This document shows positions 27,758 to 34,403 of a stretch of 64,000 nucleotides of DNA, piece after piece. The notes under the pieces are model-generated. The model ran no database searches. It was not told the origin of the DNA and saw only the letters and a program-made list of their open reading frames with translations. Position 1 is the first letter of the stretch. Every line of letters starts with the position of its first letter. The DNA lies in assembly GCF_022568795.1 (NCBI RefSeq), contig NZ_JAKZHU010000001.1, positions 2,813,866-2,877,865 on the forward strand, in the 5' to 3' direction. The position numbers were made by a program, and so were the translations under genes. This DNA comes from Arsenicicoccus dermatophilus. GTDB lineage: Bacteria > Actinomycetota > Actinomycetes > Actinomycetales > Dermatophilaceae.

Positions 27758-28614
27758 CCTCTCCCCGCGTCGGCGCGTCCGACGCCCCCCTCATCACGCT
27801 GCGGTCGGCAACCTTCGGGTATGCCGACCGCGCGGTCGTCGTCGACGCCGACCTGGTCGTGCGGCCCGGCGAGGCGCTCGCCCTGCTCGGCCCCAACGGC
27901 TGCGGCAAGTCCACGCTGGTCAAGGGGCTCCTCGGCCTCAACGACCACCTCGGCGGCGAGGTCGAGCTCTTCGGCGCACCCCTCGCCCGCTTCCGCCAGC
28001 GCCACCGCCTGGGCTACGTGCCGCAACGGCATACCCTCTCCACCACCGTCTCGGCGACGGTCACCGAGGTCGTCGCCGCCGGACGCCTGCCCCACCAGGG
28101 CCTGCTGGCCCGGCTCGGGCGACGCGACCGCCAGGTGATCGCCGAGTCGCTCGAGCTCGTGGGGCTGACCGAGTTCGCCCGGCACGACGTCGCCACGCTG
28201 TCCGGCGGCCAGCAGCGCCGGGTCCTCATCGCCCGGGCGCTGGCCGGCGAGCCGGACGCCCTGGTCATGGACGAGCCGACCGCAGGCGTGGACACCGCCA
28301 ACCAGCGGCTGCTCGCCACCGTCCTGCACCGGCTGCGTGACCGCGGCGTCGGCCTGCTCATCGTCACGCACGAGGTCGACGCCCTGGAGGATCTGCTCGA
28401 CCGGGTCGTCTACCTGCGCGGCGGGCAGATCGCCTTCGACGGGACGCTGCCGCAGTTCCTCGCCAGCGCGGGGGCCGACCCCTGGACCCTCGGGGACCAT
28501 CACCACCACGACCCCGACCCCGACGCGCGACCGGCGGCAGGCTGGGTCCAGGTGCGACCGGCCGCCACCCGGCGCCCCGGCACCACCCGCCTCGAGGAGG
28601 ACCCCCGTGCTTGA
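27754..28614 (+). CDS. znuC: Zinc ABC transporter ATPase
   Basis: 286 residues. Walker A GPNGCGKSTLVKGLLG, Q-loop YVPQRH, signature LSGGQQRRVLIARALAG, Walker B ALVMDEPTAGVD and H-loop THEVD are all intact. The C-terminus carries a DHHHHDPDPD cluster not needed for ATPase function and probably metal-related. GTG 27754 overlaps the znuA stop, and the end overlaps the znuB start by eight bases. Confidence 0.93.
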   Translation: MTSPRVGASDAPLITLRSATFGYADRAVVVDADLVVRPGEALALLGPNGCGKSTLVKGLLGLNDHLGGEVELFGAPLARFRQRHRLGYVPQRHTLSTTVSATVTEVVAAGRLPHQGLLARLGRRDRQVIAESLELVGLTEFARHDVATLSGGQQRRVLIARALAGEPDALVMDEPTAGVDTANQRLLATVLHRLRDRGVGLLIVTHEVDALEDLLDRVVYLRGGQIAFDGTLPQFLASAGADPWTLGDHHHHDPDPDARPAAGWVQVRPAATRRPGTTRLEEDPRA

Positions 28615-29596
28615 GCTGTGGAGCTTCGACTTCATGCGGCGGGCCCTGCTCGCCGCGCTGCTCGTGGGGGCCGCCGCCCCCATGGTGGGGACCTTCCTGG
28701 TGCAGCGCCGGCTGTCGCTGGTCGGCGACGGGATGGGCCACGTCGCACTGGCGGGGGTCTCCGTCGGCCTGATCACCGGGCAGCAACCGGTCGCCACCGC
28801 CCTGGTCGCCGCCGTGGCGTGCGCCGTCGTCATCGAGCTGATCCAGCGCTACGGCCGGGCCAGCGGGGACGTGGCGCTCGCGGTGATGTTCTACGGCGGG
28901 ATCGCGCTCGGCGTCGTCCTCATGCCCGGCGCGGCCGGCAAGGGCGGGGCCAGCCTCACCAGCTATCTGTTCGGCGCGATCACCACGACGAGCGAGGAGG
29001 ACCTGGTCGTCTTCGCCGTGCTCGCCGTCGTCGTCGTGCTGCTGACCTGGCTGCTGCGGCCGCGCCTGTTCGCCGTCGCCGCCGACGAGGAGTGGTCCCG
29101 CGCCGCCGGCCTGCCCGTCCTCGCGCTCAACCTCGTCCTCGGGATCCTCACGGCCGTCACCGTCGTCGTGGCGATGCGGGTCGTCGGGCTGCTCCTCATC
29201 TCGGCGCTGATGATCCTGCCCAACGCCGCCGCCCAGCAGGTCGCCCGCTCGTTCCGCACCACGCGGGTGGTCGCCGTGGCGCTCGGGGTGCTGTGCGCCA
29301 CCGGCGGCGTCGTCGCGTCATACCAGCTCAACACCCCCTCGGGCGGGACCATCGTGCTGATGGTGCTGGCGGCCTTCGTGCTGCTCGCGGTCGGGTCGGC
29401 CGTCGCCCGCTGGGTCCGGGCCCGCGGCCACCGGTGGGCCGAGACCCACGAGCACGAGCACGGCCCCGGATGCGGTCACGAGGCGGTCCCGCACGGCGAT
29501 CACACGGACTACCTGCATGATGGGCACCTGCACTCCCCCCACGGGGACCACTACGACGAGCACCACCCGGACCACCAGCACGAGCAGCACGTATGA
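28607..29596 (+). CDS. znuB: Zinc ABC transporter permease with His-rich tail
   Basis: 329 residues. An ABC-3 type permease of about eight helices (LLAALLVGAAAPMVGTFLVQRRLSLVGDGMGHVALAGVS, ALVLAVMF-like helices, ISALMILPNAAAQQVARSF) followed by about 55 residues very rich in His, Asp and Gly (THEHEHGPGCGHE, HGDHTDYLHDGHLHS, HYDEHHPDHQHEQHV). The tail would lie in the cytoplasm and may hold zinc as it enters. GTG 28607 has GAGGAGG upstream inside znuC. Confidence 0.92.
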   Translation: MLELWSFDFMRRALLAALLVGAAAPMVGTFLVQRRLSLVGDGMGHVALAGVSVGLITGQQPVATALVAAVACAVVIELIQRYGRASGDVALAVMFYGGIALGVVLMPGAAGKGGASLTSYLFGAITTTSEEDLVVFAVLAVVVVLLTWLLRPRLFAVAADEEWSRAAGLPVLALNLVLGILTAVTVVVAMRVVGLLLISALMILPNAAAQQVARSFRTTRVVAVALGVLCATGGVVASYQLNTPSGGTIVLMVLAAFVLLAVGSAVARWVRARGHRWAETHEHEHGPGCGHEAVPHGDHTDYLHDGHLHSPHGDHYDEHHPDHQHEQHV

Positions 29597-29653
29597 CGAG
29601 GAGGGCGGCGCCGAGGCCGCCGGCCCCGTGACAGCCTTGAGGAGCCCACGCCC

Positions 29654-30043
29654 ATGACCGAGACCGAACGACGCTCCACCAAGCAGCGCGCCGCCGTCGA
29701 GCAGGTGCTGCGCGAGACCGACGACTTCGTCTCCGCCCAGGCGCTGCACGCCCGGATGCGCGCCGACGGGAGCACGGTCGGGCTCGCCACGGTCTATCGC
29801 GCGCTGAACGCCATGGTCGAAGACGAGCGCGTGGACATGCTGCGCATCGACGACGGCGAGGCGCGCTACCGCCTGTGCACGTCCGACGAGCACCACCACC
29901 ACCTGGTCTGCCGCGAGTGCGGGCGCACCGTCGAGGTCGAGGGCCCGGCGGTGGAGTCGTGGGCCGACGCGGTCGCCCGCGAGCACGGCTTCCGCGACGT
30001 GTCGCACACCCTCGAGGTCTTCGGCACCTGCGACCGCCACTGA
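29654..30043 (+). CDS. zur: Zinc uptake regulator, Fur family
   Basis: A 129-residue Fur-type repressor. The winged helix runs TKQRAAVEQVLRETDDFVSAQALHARM to GLATVYRALNAMVEDERVDML. The metal-sensing region has EARYRLC and the cluster SDEHHHHLVCRECGRTVEVEG with the first CxxC. The second structural CxxC of Zur/FurB is here CDRH at the very end, so the last cysteine is replaced by histidine, which can still bind zinc. TTGAGGAG precedes ATG 29654. Its place after znuACB and among Zur boxes makes the zinc assignment firm. Confidence 0.92.
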   Translation: MTETERRSTKQRAAVEQVLRETDDFVSAQALHARMRADGSTVGLATVYRALNAMVEDERVDMLRIDDGEARYRLCTSDEHHHHLVCRECGRTVEVEGPAVESWADAVAREHGFRDVSHTLEVFGTCDRH

Positions 30044-30142
30044 GCCGCCCCCGCCCCCCTCCGTCGCACCGCTGGGGGCACGTGGTGGGATCCGCGCGGC
30101 GTGTCGCGGCCACGTGCCACCAGTGGCGGGAGCTGCGGGGCG

Positions 30143-31243
30143 TCAGGCGACCTCGGCGGTGCCCTCCTCGCCGAGCCACTCCTCGAAGCCGTCCCGCCGC
30201 CCGAGCCAGCGCTCGCGCGCCGTCACCATCTCGGCGTCGGTCATCACGCTCTCCTCGAAGGCGCGGGTCACCTCGACGGCGGTCTCGTCGTCGGTGGTCA
30301 CGACCAGGCGGGTCGCCCGCTCGCACCCCTCCCAGCCGCCGATCGAGCCGATCGAGAGCTGGCCGCCGCTGGCCTCCCACGCGATCGCGGTGCCCGGCCG
30401 CCCGGGCAGCCAGAAGGCTCCCCGACCGCGCACCTCTCCCCCGCCGAGCTGCTCGAGCCGGTCCAGCAGCCGACCCGGGTGGAAGGGCCGCCAGGTCGAC
30501 AGCTCGAGCGTGCGCAGCCCACCCGCCGGCGCGGCCCCGGTGGCCCGGCGCCGCCGCGGGTCCACGAACTCCCGGGCCCGCGTGACCGACCAGCCGCGCT
30601 CGACCACGGCGGCCCCGGACAGCGCGGACAGCCCGAAGGTCACGCTGCTGTCCGGGCGACGCAGGTGGTCGAGCAGCGCGGTGTCGGAGTCGTCGAAGGA
30701 CTCCTGAGCCACGACGATCGCGTCGGCGAGCTCGAGCTGCTGGACGAGGGTCTCGCCGTAGGCCCGCCGGTCGTCCTCGGTCATCGCGAGGCCGAGCTCG
30801 GCGAGCAGCGGGTCGTCGAAGACCCCGGCGCACAGCTCCGGGCAGCTGACGACCGTGACGACGCCGCGCAGGTCGAGGTGGTCGGCGACGCGGCCGCCGT
30901 CGTCGAGGTGGGCCTCGGCGATGCCGAGCGCCATGGGCAGCGGCTCGGCGGCGACGGGCAGCGCGACCACGAGCGTGGTCCAGCGTCCGGTCTCGGCCAG
31001 GCGCACCAGGGTCGGCAGGATCGCCTCCCGCATCGAGCAGGACAGGCAGGGGTGGGCGACGTCCTGGCCGTCCTCCTCGACCACGCCGGTGAGGTCGCTG
31101 ACGGACCACCGCACCTGTCCGGCCTCGGGGTCCACGGCGAGCCGCACGACGGCCGATCCCGGCAGGTCGCACTGCAACCCCATCGCGGTGACGGCCTGGT
31201 CGGTCGCGTCGAGACCGGCGACGACGAGGACGGGGGTGGCCAT
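30143..31243 (-). CDS. COG0523 (CobW)-like zinc-regulon protein without P-loop
   Basis: 366 residues. The C-terminal CobW domain is clear (FVDPRRRRA, STWRPFHPGRLLDRLEQL, RGRGAFWLPGRP, ATRLVVTTDD). The N-terminal half follows the G3E GTPase layout (VLVVAGLD, PCLSCSMREAILPTLVRL where others have the metal site CxCC, LRGVVTVVSC, ADAIVVAQ), but the first strand is followed by ATDQAV instead of GxxGxGK(S/T), so the nucleotide P-loop is gone. Relatives are zinc chaperones. GGAGG precedes ATG 31243. It shares the divergent Zur box with rpmB. Confidence 0.8.
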   Translation of the reverse strand: MATPVLVVAGLDATDQAVTAMGLQCDLPGSAVVRLAVDPEAGQVRWSVSDLTGVVEEDGQDVAHPCLSCSMREAILPTLVRLAETGRWTTLVVALPVAAEPLPMALGIAEAHLDDGGRVADHLDLRGVVTVVSCPELCAGVFDDPLLAELGLAMTEDDRRAYGETLVQQLELADAIVVAQESFDDSDTALLDHLRRPDSSVTFGLSALSGAAVVERGWSVTRAREFVDPRRRRATGAAPAGGLRTLELSTWRPFHPGRLLDRLEQLGGGEVRGRGAFWLPGRPGTAIAWEASGGQLSIGSIGGWEGCERATRLVVTTDDETAVEVTRAFEESVMTDAEMVTARERWLGRRDGFEEWLGEEGTAEVA

Positions 31244-31304
31244 GAGGTCCTCCTGGGCTCGGGGGCGGTATGCCGGTCGGTCCCGGCAGACTCGGCTTGT
31301 TAAT

Positions 31305-31322
31305 TATGAGAATCGTTCTCTA
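31305..31322. promoter_or_regulatory. Zur box between the COG0523-like gene and rpmB
   Basis: TATGAGAATCGTTCTCTA contains GAGAA-TCG-TTCTC, a near-perfect palindrome of the Zur type. It lies in the divergent gap (31244-31360) and can control both genes. Confidence 0.82.
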
Positions 31323-31360
31323 CTGTAGCGCAGGTCCCAGACCCTTCCCGAGGAGGACCC

Positions 31361-31597
31361 ATGTCCGCGCACTGCCAGCTCACCGGCAAGAAGCCGAGCT
31401 TCGGCAACACCATCAGCCACTCGCACAAGCGCACGAGCCGGCGCTTCGACCCCAACATCCAGACCCGGACCTACTACGCGCCGAGCCTGGGGCGGAAGGT
31501 CACGCTGCGCCTGTCGACCTCGGGGATCCGCACCGTCGACAAGATCGGCATCGACGCGGCCGTCGCCCGCATCCAGGCCCGCGGCGAGCGGGTCTGA
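31361..31597 (+). CDS. rpmB: 50S ribosomal protein L28, zinc-free paralogue
   Basis: 78 residues, full L28 ([45 protein letters not shown]). The zinc-binding CxxC pair of the C+ form is absent, leaving only one cysteine, so it is the C- version used when zinc is scarce. GAGGAGG precedes ATG 31361. Controlled by the Zur box just upstream. Confidence 0.93.
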   Translation: MSAHCQLTGKKPSFGNTISHSHKRTSRRFDPNIQTRTYYAPSLGRKVTLRLSTSGIRTVDKIGIDAAVARIQARGERV

Positions 31598-31720
31598 TCG
31601 CCGGCCGCACGGTCCGGGCGGTTCTGCAGGGCGCGCCCTGGCCGGACCACCCTCCGACCGGACCGGCCCCTGCTCGGGCCGCACCCCGCCGGGGGGACGC
31701 ACCCCCGGCCGGGCCGGGAC

Positions 31721-31900
31721 TCAGCGGGGCAGCGTCGACGGATCGACCAGGCCGCGCTGGACCGCCCGCACGAGCCGACGGGGCACCCGCAGCGTGACCC
31801 CGTCGACGGCCACCGGGACGAGAGGGGTGGCCTCGGTGCGCCAGTTGGCGCGGCGGGAGCGGGTGTTGGAGCGGGACATCTTGCGCTTGGGGACGGCCAT
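31721..31900 (-). CDS. rpmF: 50S ribosomal protein L32, zinc-free paralogue
   Basis: 59 residues. [22 protein letters not shown] is the L32 N-terminus. None of the four zinc cysteines of the C+ form is present. GGAGGAG precedes ATG 31900. It is divergent from rpmG, with the Zur box at 31946-31970 between them. Confidence 0.9.
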   Translation of the reverse strand: MAVPKRKMSRSNTRSRRANWRTEATPLVPVAVDGVTLRVPRRLVRAVQRGLVDPSTLPR

Positions 31901-31945
31901 GACGGCTCCTCCTCGGGTCGCGGGACAGGACGCCCCATCCCTATC

Positions 31946-31970
31946 AGATATGATTACCATTCTCATATCT
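31946..31970. promoter_or_regulatory. Zur box between rpmF and rpmG
   Basis: The 8-bp arms AGATATGA and TCATATCT pair exactly around TTACCATTC; the inner TGATTACCATTCTCA fits the Zur 15-mer. It sits 16 bases before rpmG and 45 bases before rpmF, so it can repress both zinc-free ribosomal operons. Confidence 0.85.
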
Positions 31971-31985
31971 ACGCAGGAGGCAGCA

Positions 31986-32153
31986 GTGGCCAAGAGCACT
32001 GACGTCCGGCCCAAGATCAAACTCCGGTCCACGGCCGGGACCGGCTACACGTACATCACCCGCAAGAACCGCCGCAACGACCCCGACCGCCTGGTCATCC
32101 GCAAGTACGACCCGGTCGTCCGCCGGCACGTCGAGTTCAAGGAGGAGCGCTGA
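31986..32153 (+). CDS. rpmG: 50S ribosomal protein L33, zinc-free paralogue
   Basis: 55 residues. [44 protein letters not shown] is a complete L33 without any cysteine (C- form). GTG 31986 is preceded by CAGGAGG. The stop codon adjoins the S14 start directly. Confidence 0.93.
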   Translation: MAKSTDVRPKIKLRSTAGTGYTYITRKNRRNDPDRLVIRKYDPVVRRHVEFKEER

Positions 32154-32459
32154 ATGGCCAAGAAGTCCAAGATCGCCCGCGACCAGCAGCGTCGCGCCGT
32201 CGTCGCCCGGTACGCCGAGGAGCGGGCCGATCTCAAGCGCACCATCGCCAGCCCCAGCAGCACCCCGCAGGAGCGGCAGGAGGCCCAGCTGCGGCTGCAG
32301 CGGATGCCCCGCGACGCCAGCCGCACCCGACTGCGCAACCGGGACGTCGTCGACGGACGACCCCGGGCGGTCTACCGCACGTTCGGCCTGTCCCGGGTCC
32401 GGCTGCGCGAGATGGCCCACGCGGGCGAGCTCCCCGGCATCACGAAGTCGAGCTGGTGA
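32154..32459 (+). CDS. rpsN: 30S ribosomal protein S14, zinc-free paralogue
   Basis: 101 residues, the long S14 type ([28 protein letters not shown], then [55 protein letters not shown]). The zinc cysteines of the short S14 form are absent. Second gene of the Zur-controlled operon; the stop overlaps the HU-like gene start by four bases. Confidence 0.94.
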   Translation: MAKKSKIARDQQRRAVVARYAEERADLKRTIASPSSTPQERQEAQLRLQRMPRDASRTRLRNRDVVDGRPRAVYRTFGLSRVRLREMAHAGELPGITKSSW

Positions 32460-32821
32460 GCGGCGTGCATGATCCCCACGACGCGAGCGCCCCGCCCGAG
32501 CAGCACGCGGGTGGGGTCGACGACCTCCCCGCCCGGACACTCGGCACGCGCGGCGTGATCGACGAGATCAACCGGCGCACCGACCTGCCGCCGGTGCAGG
32601 TCGGCCAGGTCCTCGGCGCCCTCGCCGACGTCCTGCGCGAGTGCGCCTCCGACGGGACGCGGGTCAACCTCACCGGCGTCCTGTCCATGGAAAGGGTGCA
32701 CCGGGCCGCCCGCACCGTCCGCAACCCCCGCACCGGTGTGCCCCTCCAGGTGCCCGCCCAGCATGGGGTCCGCATCACGCCCGGCAGCACGCTCAAGTCC
32801 GCCGCCCGAGGAGCACGATGA
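32456..32821 (+). CDS. HU-family nucleoid protein in the Zur ribosomal operon
   Basis: 121 residues. A 27-residue acidic/His-containing N-terminal extension ([17 protein letters not shown]) precedes an HU/IHF fold: [83 protein letters not shown]. The DNA-gripping arm RNPRTGVPL is kept. GTG 32456 overlaps the S14 stop and the 3' end overlaps rpmE2, so it is inside the operon. An HU protein here is unexpected; role in zinc starvation unknown. Confidence 0.82.
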   Translation: MSGVHDPHDASAPPEQHAGGVDDLPARTLGTRGVIDEINRRTDLPPVQVGQVLGALADVLRECASDGTRVNLTGVLSMERVHRAARTVRNPRTGVPLQVPAQHGVRITPGSTLKSAARGAR

Positions 32822-33063
32822 AGCCCGACATCCACCCCGACTACCACCCCGTCGTCTTCCGCGACCGGTCTGCCGACTTCGCGTTCCTCACCCGGTCGAC
32901 GGCCACCAGCTCCGAGACGATCGTGTGGGAGGACGGCAACACCTATCCCTTGATCACGGTGGACGTCTCCTCCGCGTCGCACCCCTTCTACACCGGCAAG
33001 CAGCGGGTCATGGACTCCGCGGGCCGAGTGGAGCGGTTCAACCGTCGCTACGGCCGCTCCTGA
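32818..33063 (+). CDS. rpmE2: 50S ribosomal protein L31 type B
   Basis: 81 residues. [71 protein letters not shown] is a complete type B L31, which lacks the zinc cysteines of type A. Last gene of the operon, overlapping the HU-like gene by four bases (ATGA). Confidence 0.94.
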   Translation: MKPDIHPDYHPVVFRDRSADFAFLTRSTATSSETIVWEDGNTYPLITVDVSSASHPFYTGKQRVMDSAGRVERFNRRYGRS

Positions 33064-33077
33064 CACGCGGCGGGTCC

Positions 33078-33105
33078 CCCGGTGGCGATGACGGTCGCCA
33101 CCGGG
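33078..33105 (+). terminator. Terminator of the rpmG-rpmE2 operon
   Basis: CCCGGTGGCGA (33078-33088) and TCGCCACCGGG (33095-33105) pair perfectly around TGACGG, starting 15 bases after the rpmE2 stop. Confidence 0.75.
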
Positions 33106-33220
33106 ATCCCAGCCCGCATGGCGTAACGTCACCACAAAAGGCGCCACCACATCTCCCCTCTCGGCGTAGCCTCGTCACTGAGCGCGACGAGATGCTCAGC
33201 CATGAGAGCAGGAGGGGACC

Positions 33221-33469
33221 ATGACCCACGTCGACATCACCGATCACGAGCACTGCGCCGGTGACGGCTGCCAGACCGTCGAGCACGACGGCCACCTGGA
33301 CCACGTCCACGGCGACGAGCACCACCGCGAGGCGGTGCTGCACGACGGTCACGGGCACGTGCACACCGAGGGCGACGGCTGCCAGACCGTCGAGCACGAC
33401 GGCCACCTGGACCATGTCCACGACGGGCACCGGCACTTCCAGCACGGGGACCACGTGCACGAGCACTGA
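33221..33469 (+). CDS. Small His/Asp-rich metal-binding protein with internal repeat
   Basis: 82 residues with about 22 His plus many Asp/Glu and two cysteines. The unit GDGCQTVEHDGHLDHVH occurs twice (about residues 14-30 and 51-67) with one cysteine each, so the gene grew by internal duplication. The composition resembles the ZnuB tail (HDGHLH, HGDH). AGGAGGGGACC precedes ATG 33221. No signal peptide, so cytoplasmic. Likely a zinc buffer or store at the end of the zinc island. I see no clear Zur box in its own upstream region, and a terminator separates it from rpmE2. Confidence 0.78.
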   Translation: MTHVDITDHEHCAGDGCQTVEHDGHLDHVHGDEHHREAVLHDGHGHVHTEGDGCQTVEHDGHLDHVHDGHRHFQHGDHVHEH

Positions 33470-33488
33470 CCGCCGGGGATGCCCCGGA

Positions 33489-33521
33489 CCGGCCCCTCCA
33501 GGTCCGACCCGGAGGGGCCGG
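33489..33521 (+). terminator. Terminator after the His-rich gene
   Basis: CCGGCCCCTCC (33489-33499) pairs with GGAGGGGCCGG (33511-33521), loop AGGTCCGACCC, which can itself fold. It separates the convergent zinc and polyglutamate operons. Confidence 0.7.
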
Positions 33522-33548
33522 GGCCGCTCCCTCCGAGGGCCACCGTCG

Positions 33549-34403
33549 TCAGGGTGCAGGCACCTCACGCAGGACCTGCACGATCGCCTCGACCAGACGA
33601 CCTCGCAGCGCCGGGTCGTCCCGCACCCGGTCGTCCGCCTCGACGTGGACGAACTGCGCGCCCACCCGGGCGGCGTGCTGTCCCTCGACGTTGGTCCGGG
33701 CCGCGAGCTGCTCACCGCGCCCACCTTCCGCGACCAGGACCGGGAACCCGGCCCGCCCGATCCCCTCGGCGAGACCCCGCAGGACCTCGCCGGGTTCGGT
33801 CGCCCCGCCGGCGACGACCACGGCCGGATAGTCCGGATGACGCTCGCGACTGAATCCGTGCAGCTGCAGCACCACCCATCCCGGACGCACCACAGCTCGG
33901 TCGACCGCCGCGAAGACGGCATCACCGGCGTGCGCCACGTCGGCGTCGTCGCCCGCATCCCGCAGGCTCCCGGCCATGAGCAGGGCCCGCGCACGGGTGC
34001 GCTCGAAGACTGCCGTCCCCATCTCGTCGGTGAAGCGGTCCGACCGCGGGTGCGGGATCTCGACGGCCAAGGCCGCGGCAGTTCCGGGACGGCGGGCGAC
34101 GTACAAGCCCTCACCGGTGGTGGGCGCCCCCTGGGGGACGAGGGCACGGGCACGCTCGTCGGTGCTCAGGGCCACCCTGGCGACGACGTACCGCGGCTGG
34201 GGACGGACATCCTCCCCCTCCACGAGAGCCCGAACCGCAGCGGCCATCTCGTCGGCCCGCCCGTCGAAGGTCGGACCGGTCGTCGCCGGAGCCCGGTCCT
34301 GGACGACCCGGACCACGGCGGGCAGGAGCGGATCGGGGGGCGGCGCATGACAGGCCGCGAGCAGCGCGCACCCGGCCACCCCGACCCACCGGGCCACGCT
34401 CAT
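33549..34403 (-). CDS. Lipoprotein with His/Asp motifs, last gene of the polyglutamate operon
   Basis: 284 residues. Lipobox LLAAC at about residue 18. The domain has VEIPHPRSDRFTDEMGTAVFERTRARALLMAGSLRDAGDDADVAHAGDAVFAAV and WVVLQLHGFSRERHPDYPAVVVAGG. The four spaced histidines (PHP, VAH, LHG, RHP) with nearby Asp look like a metallohydrolase site. I recall related proteins as conserved unknowns. ATG 34403 overlaps the PgsA-like stop by four bases, so it belongs to the operon. A polymer-cleaving or polymer-releasing hydrolase is an inference from position. Confidence 0.7.
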   Translation of the reverse strand: MSVARWVGVAGCALLAACHAPPPDPLLPAVVRVVQDRAPATTGPTFDGRADEMAAAVRALVEGEDVRPQPRYVVARVALSTDERARALVPQGAPTTGEGLYVARRPGTAAALAVEIPHPRSDRFTDEMGTAVFERTRARALLMAGSLRDAGDDADVAHAGDAVFAAVDRAVVRPGWVVLQLHGFSRERHPDYPAVVVAGGATEPGEVLRGLAEGIGRAGFPVLVAEGGRGEQLAARTNVEGQHAARVGAQFVHVEADDRVRDDPALRGRLVEAIVQVLREVPAP

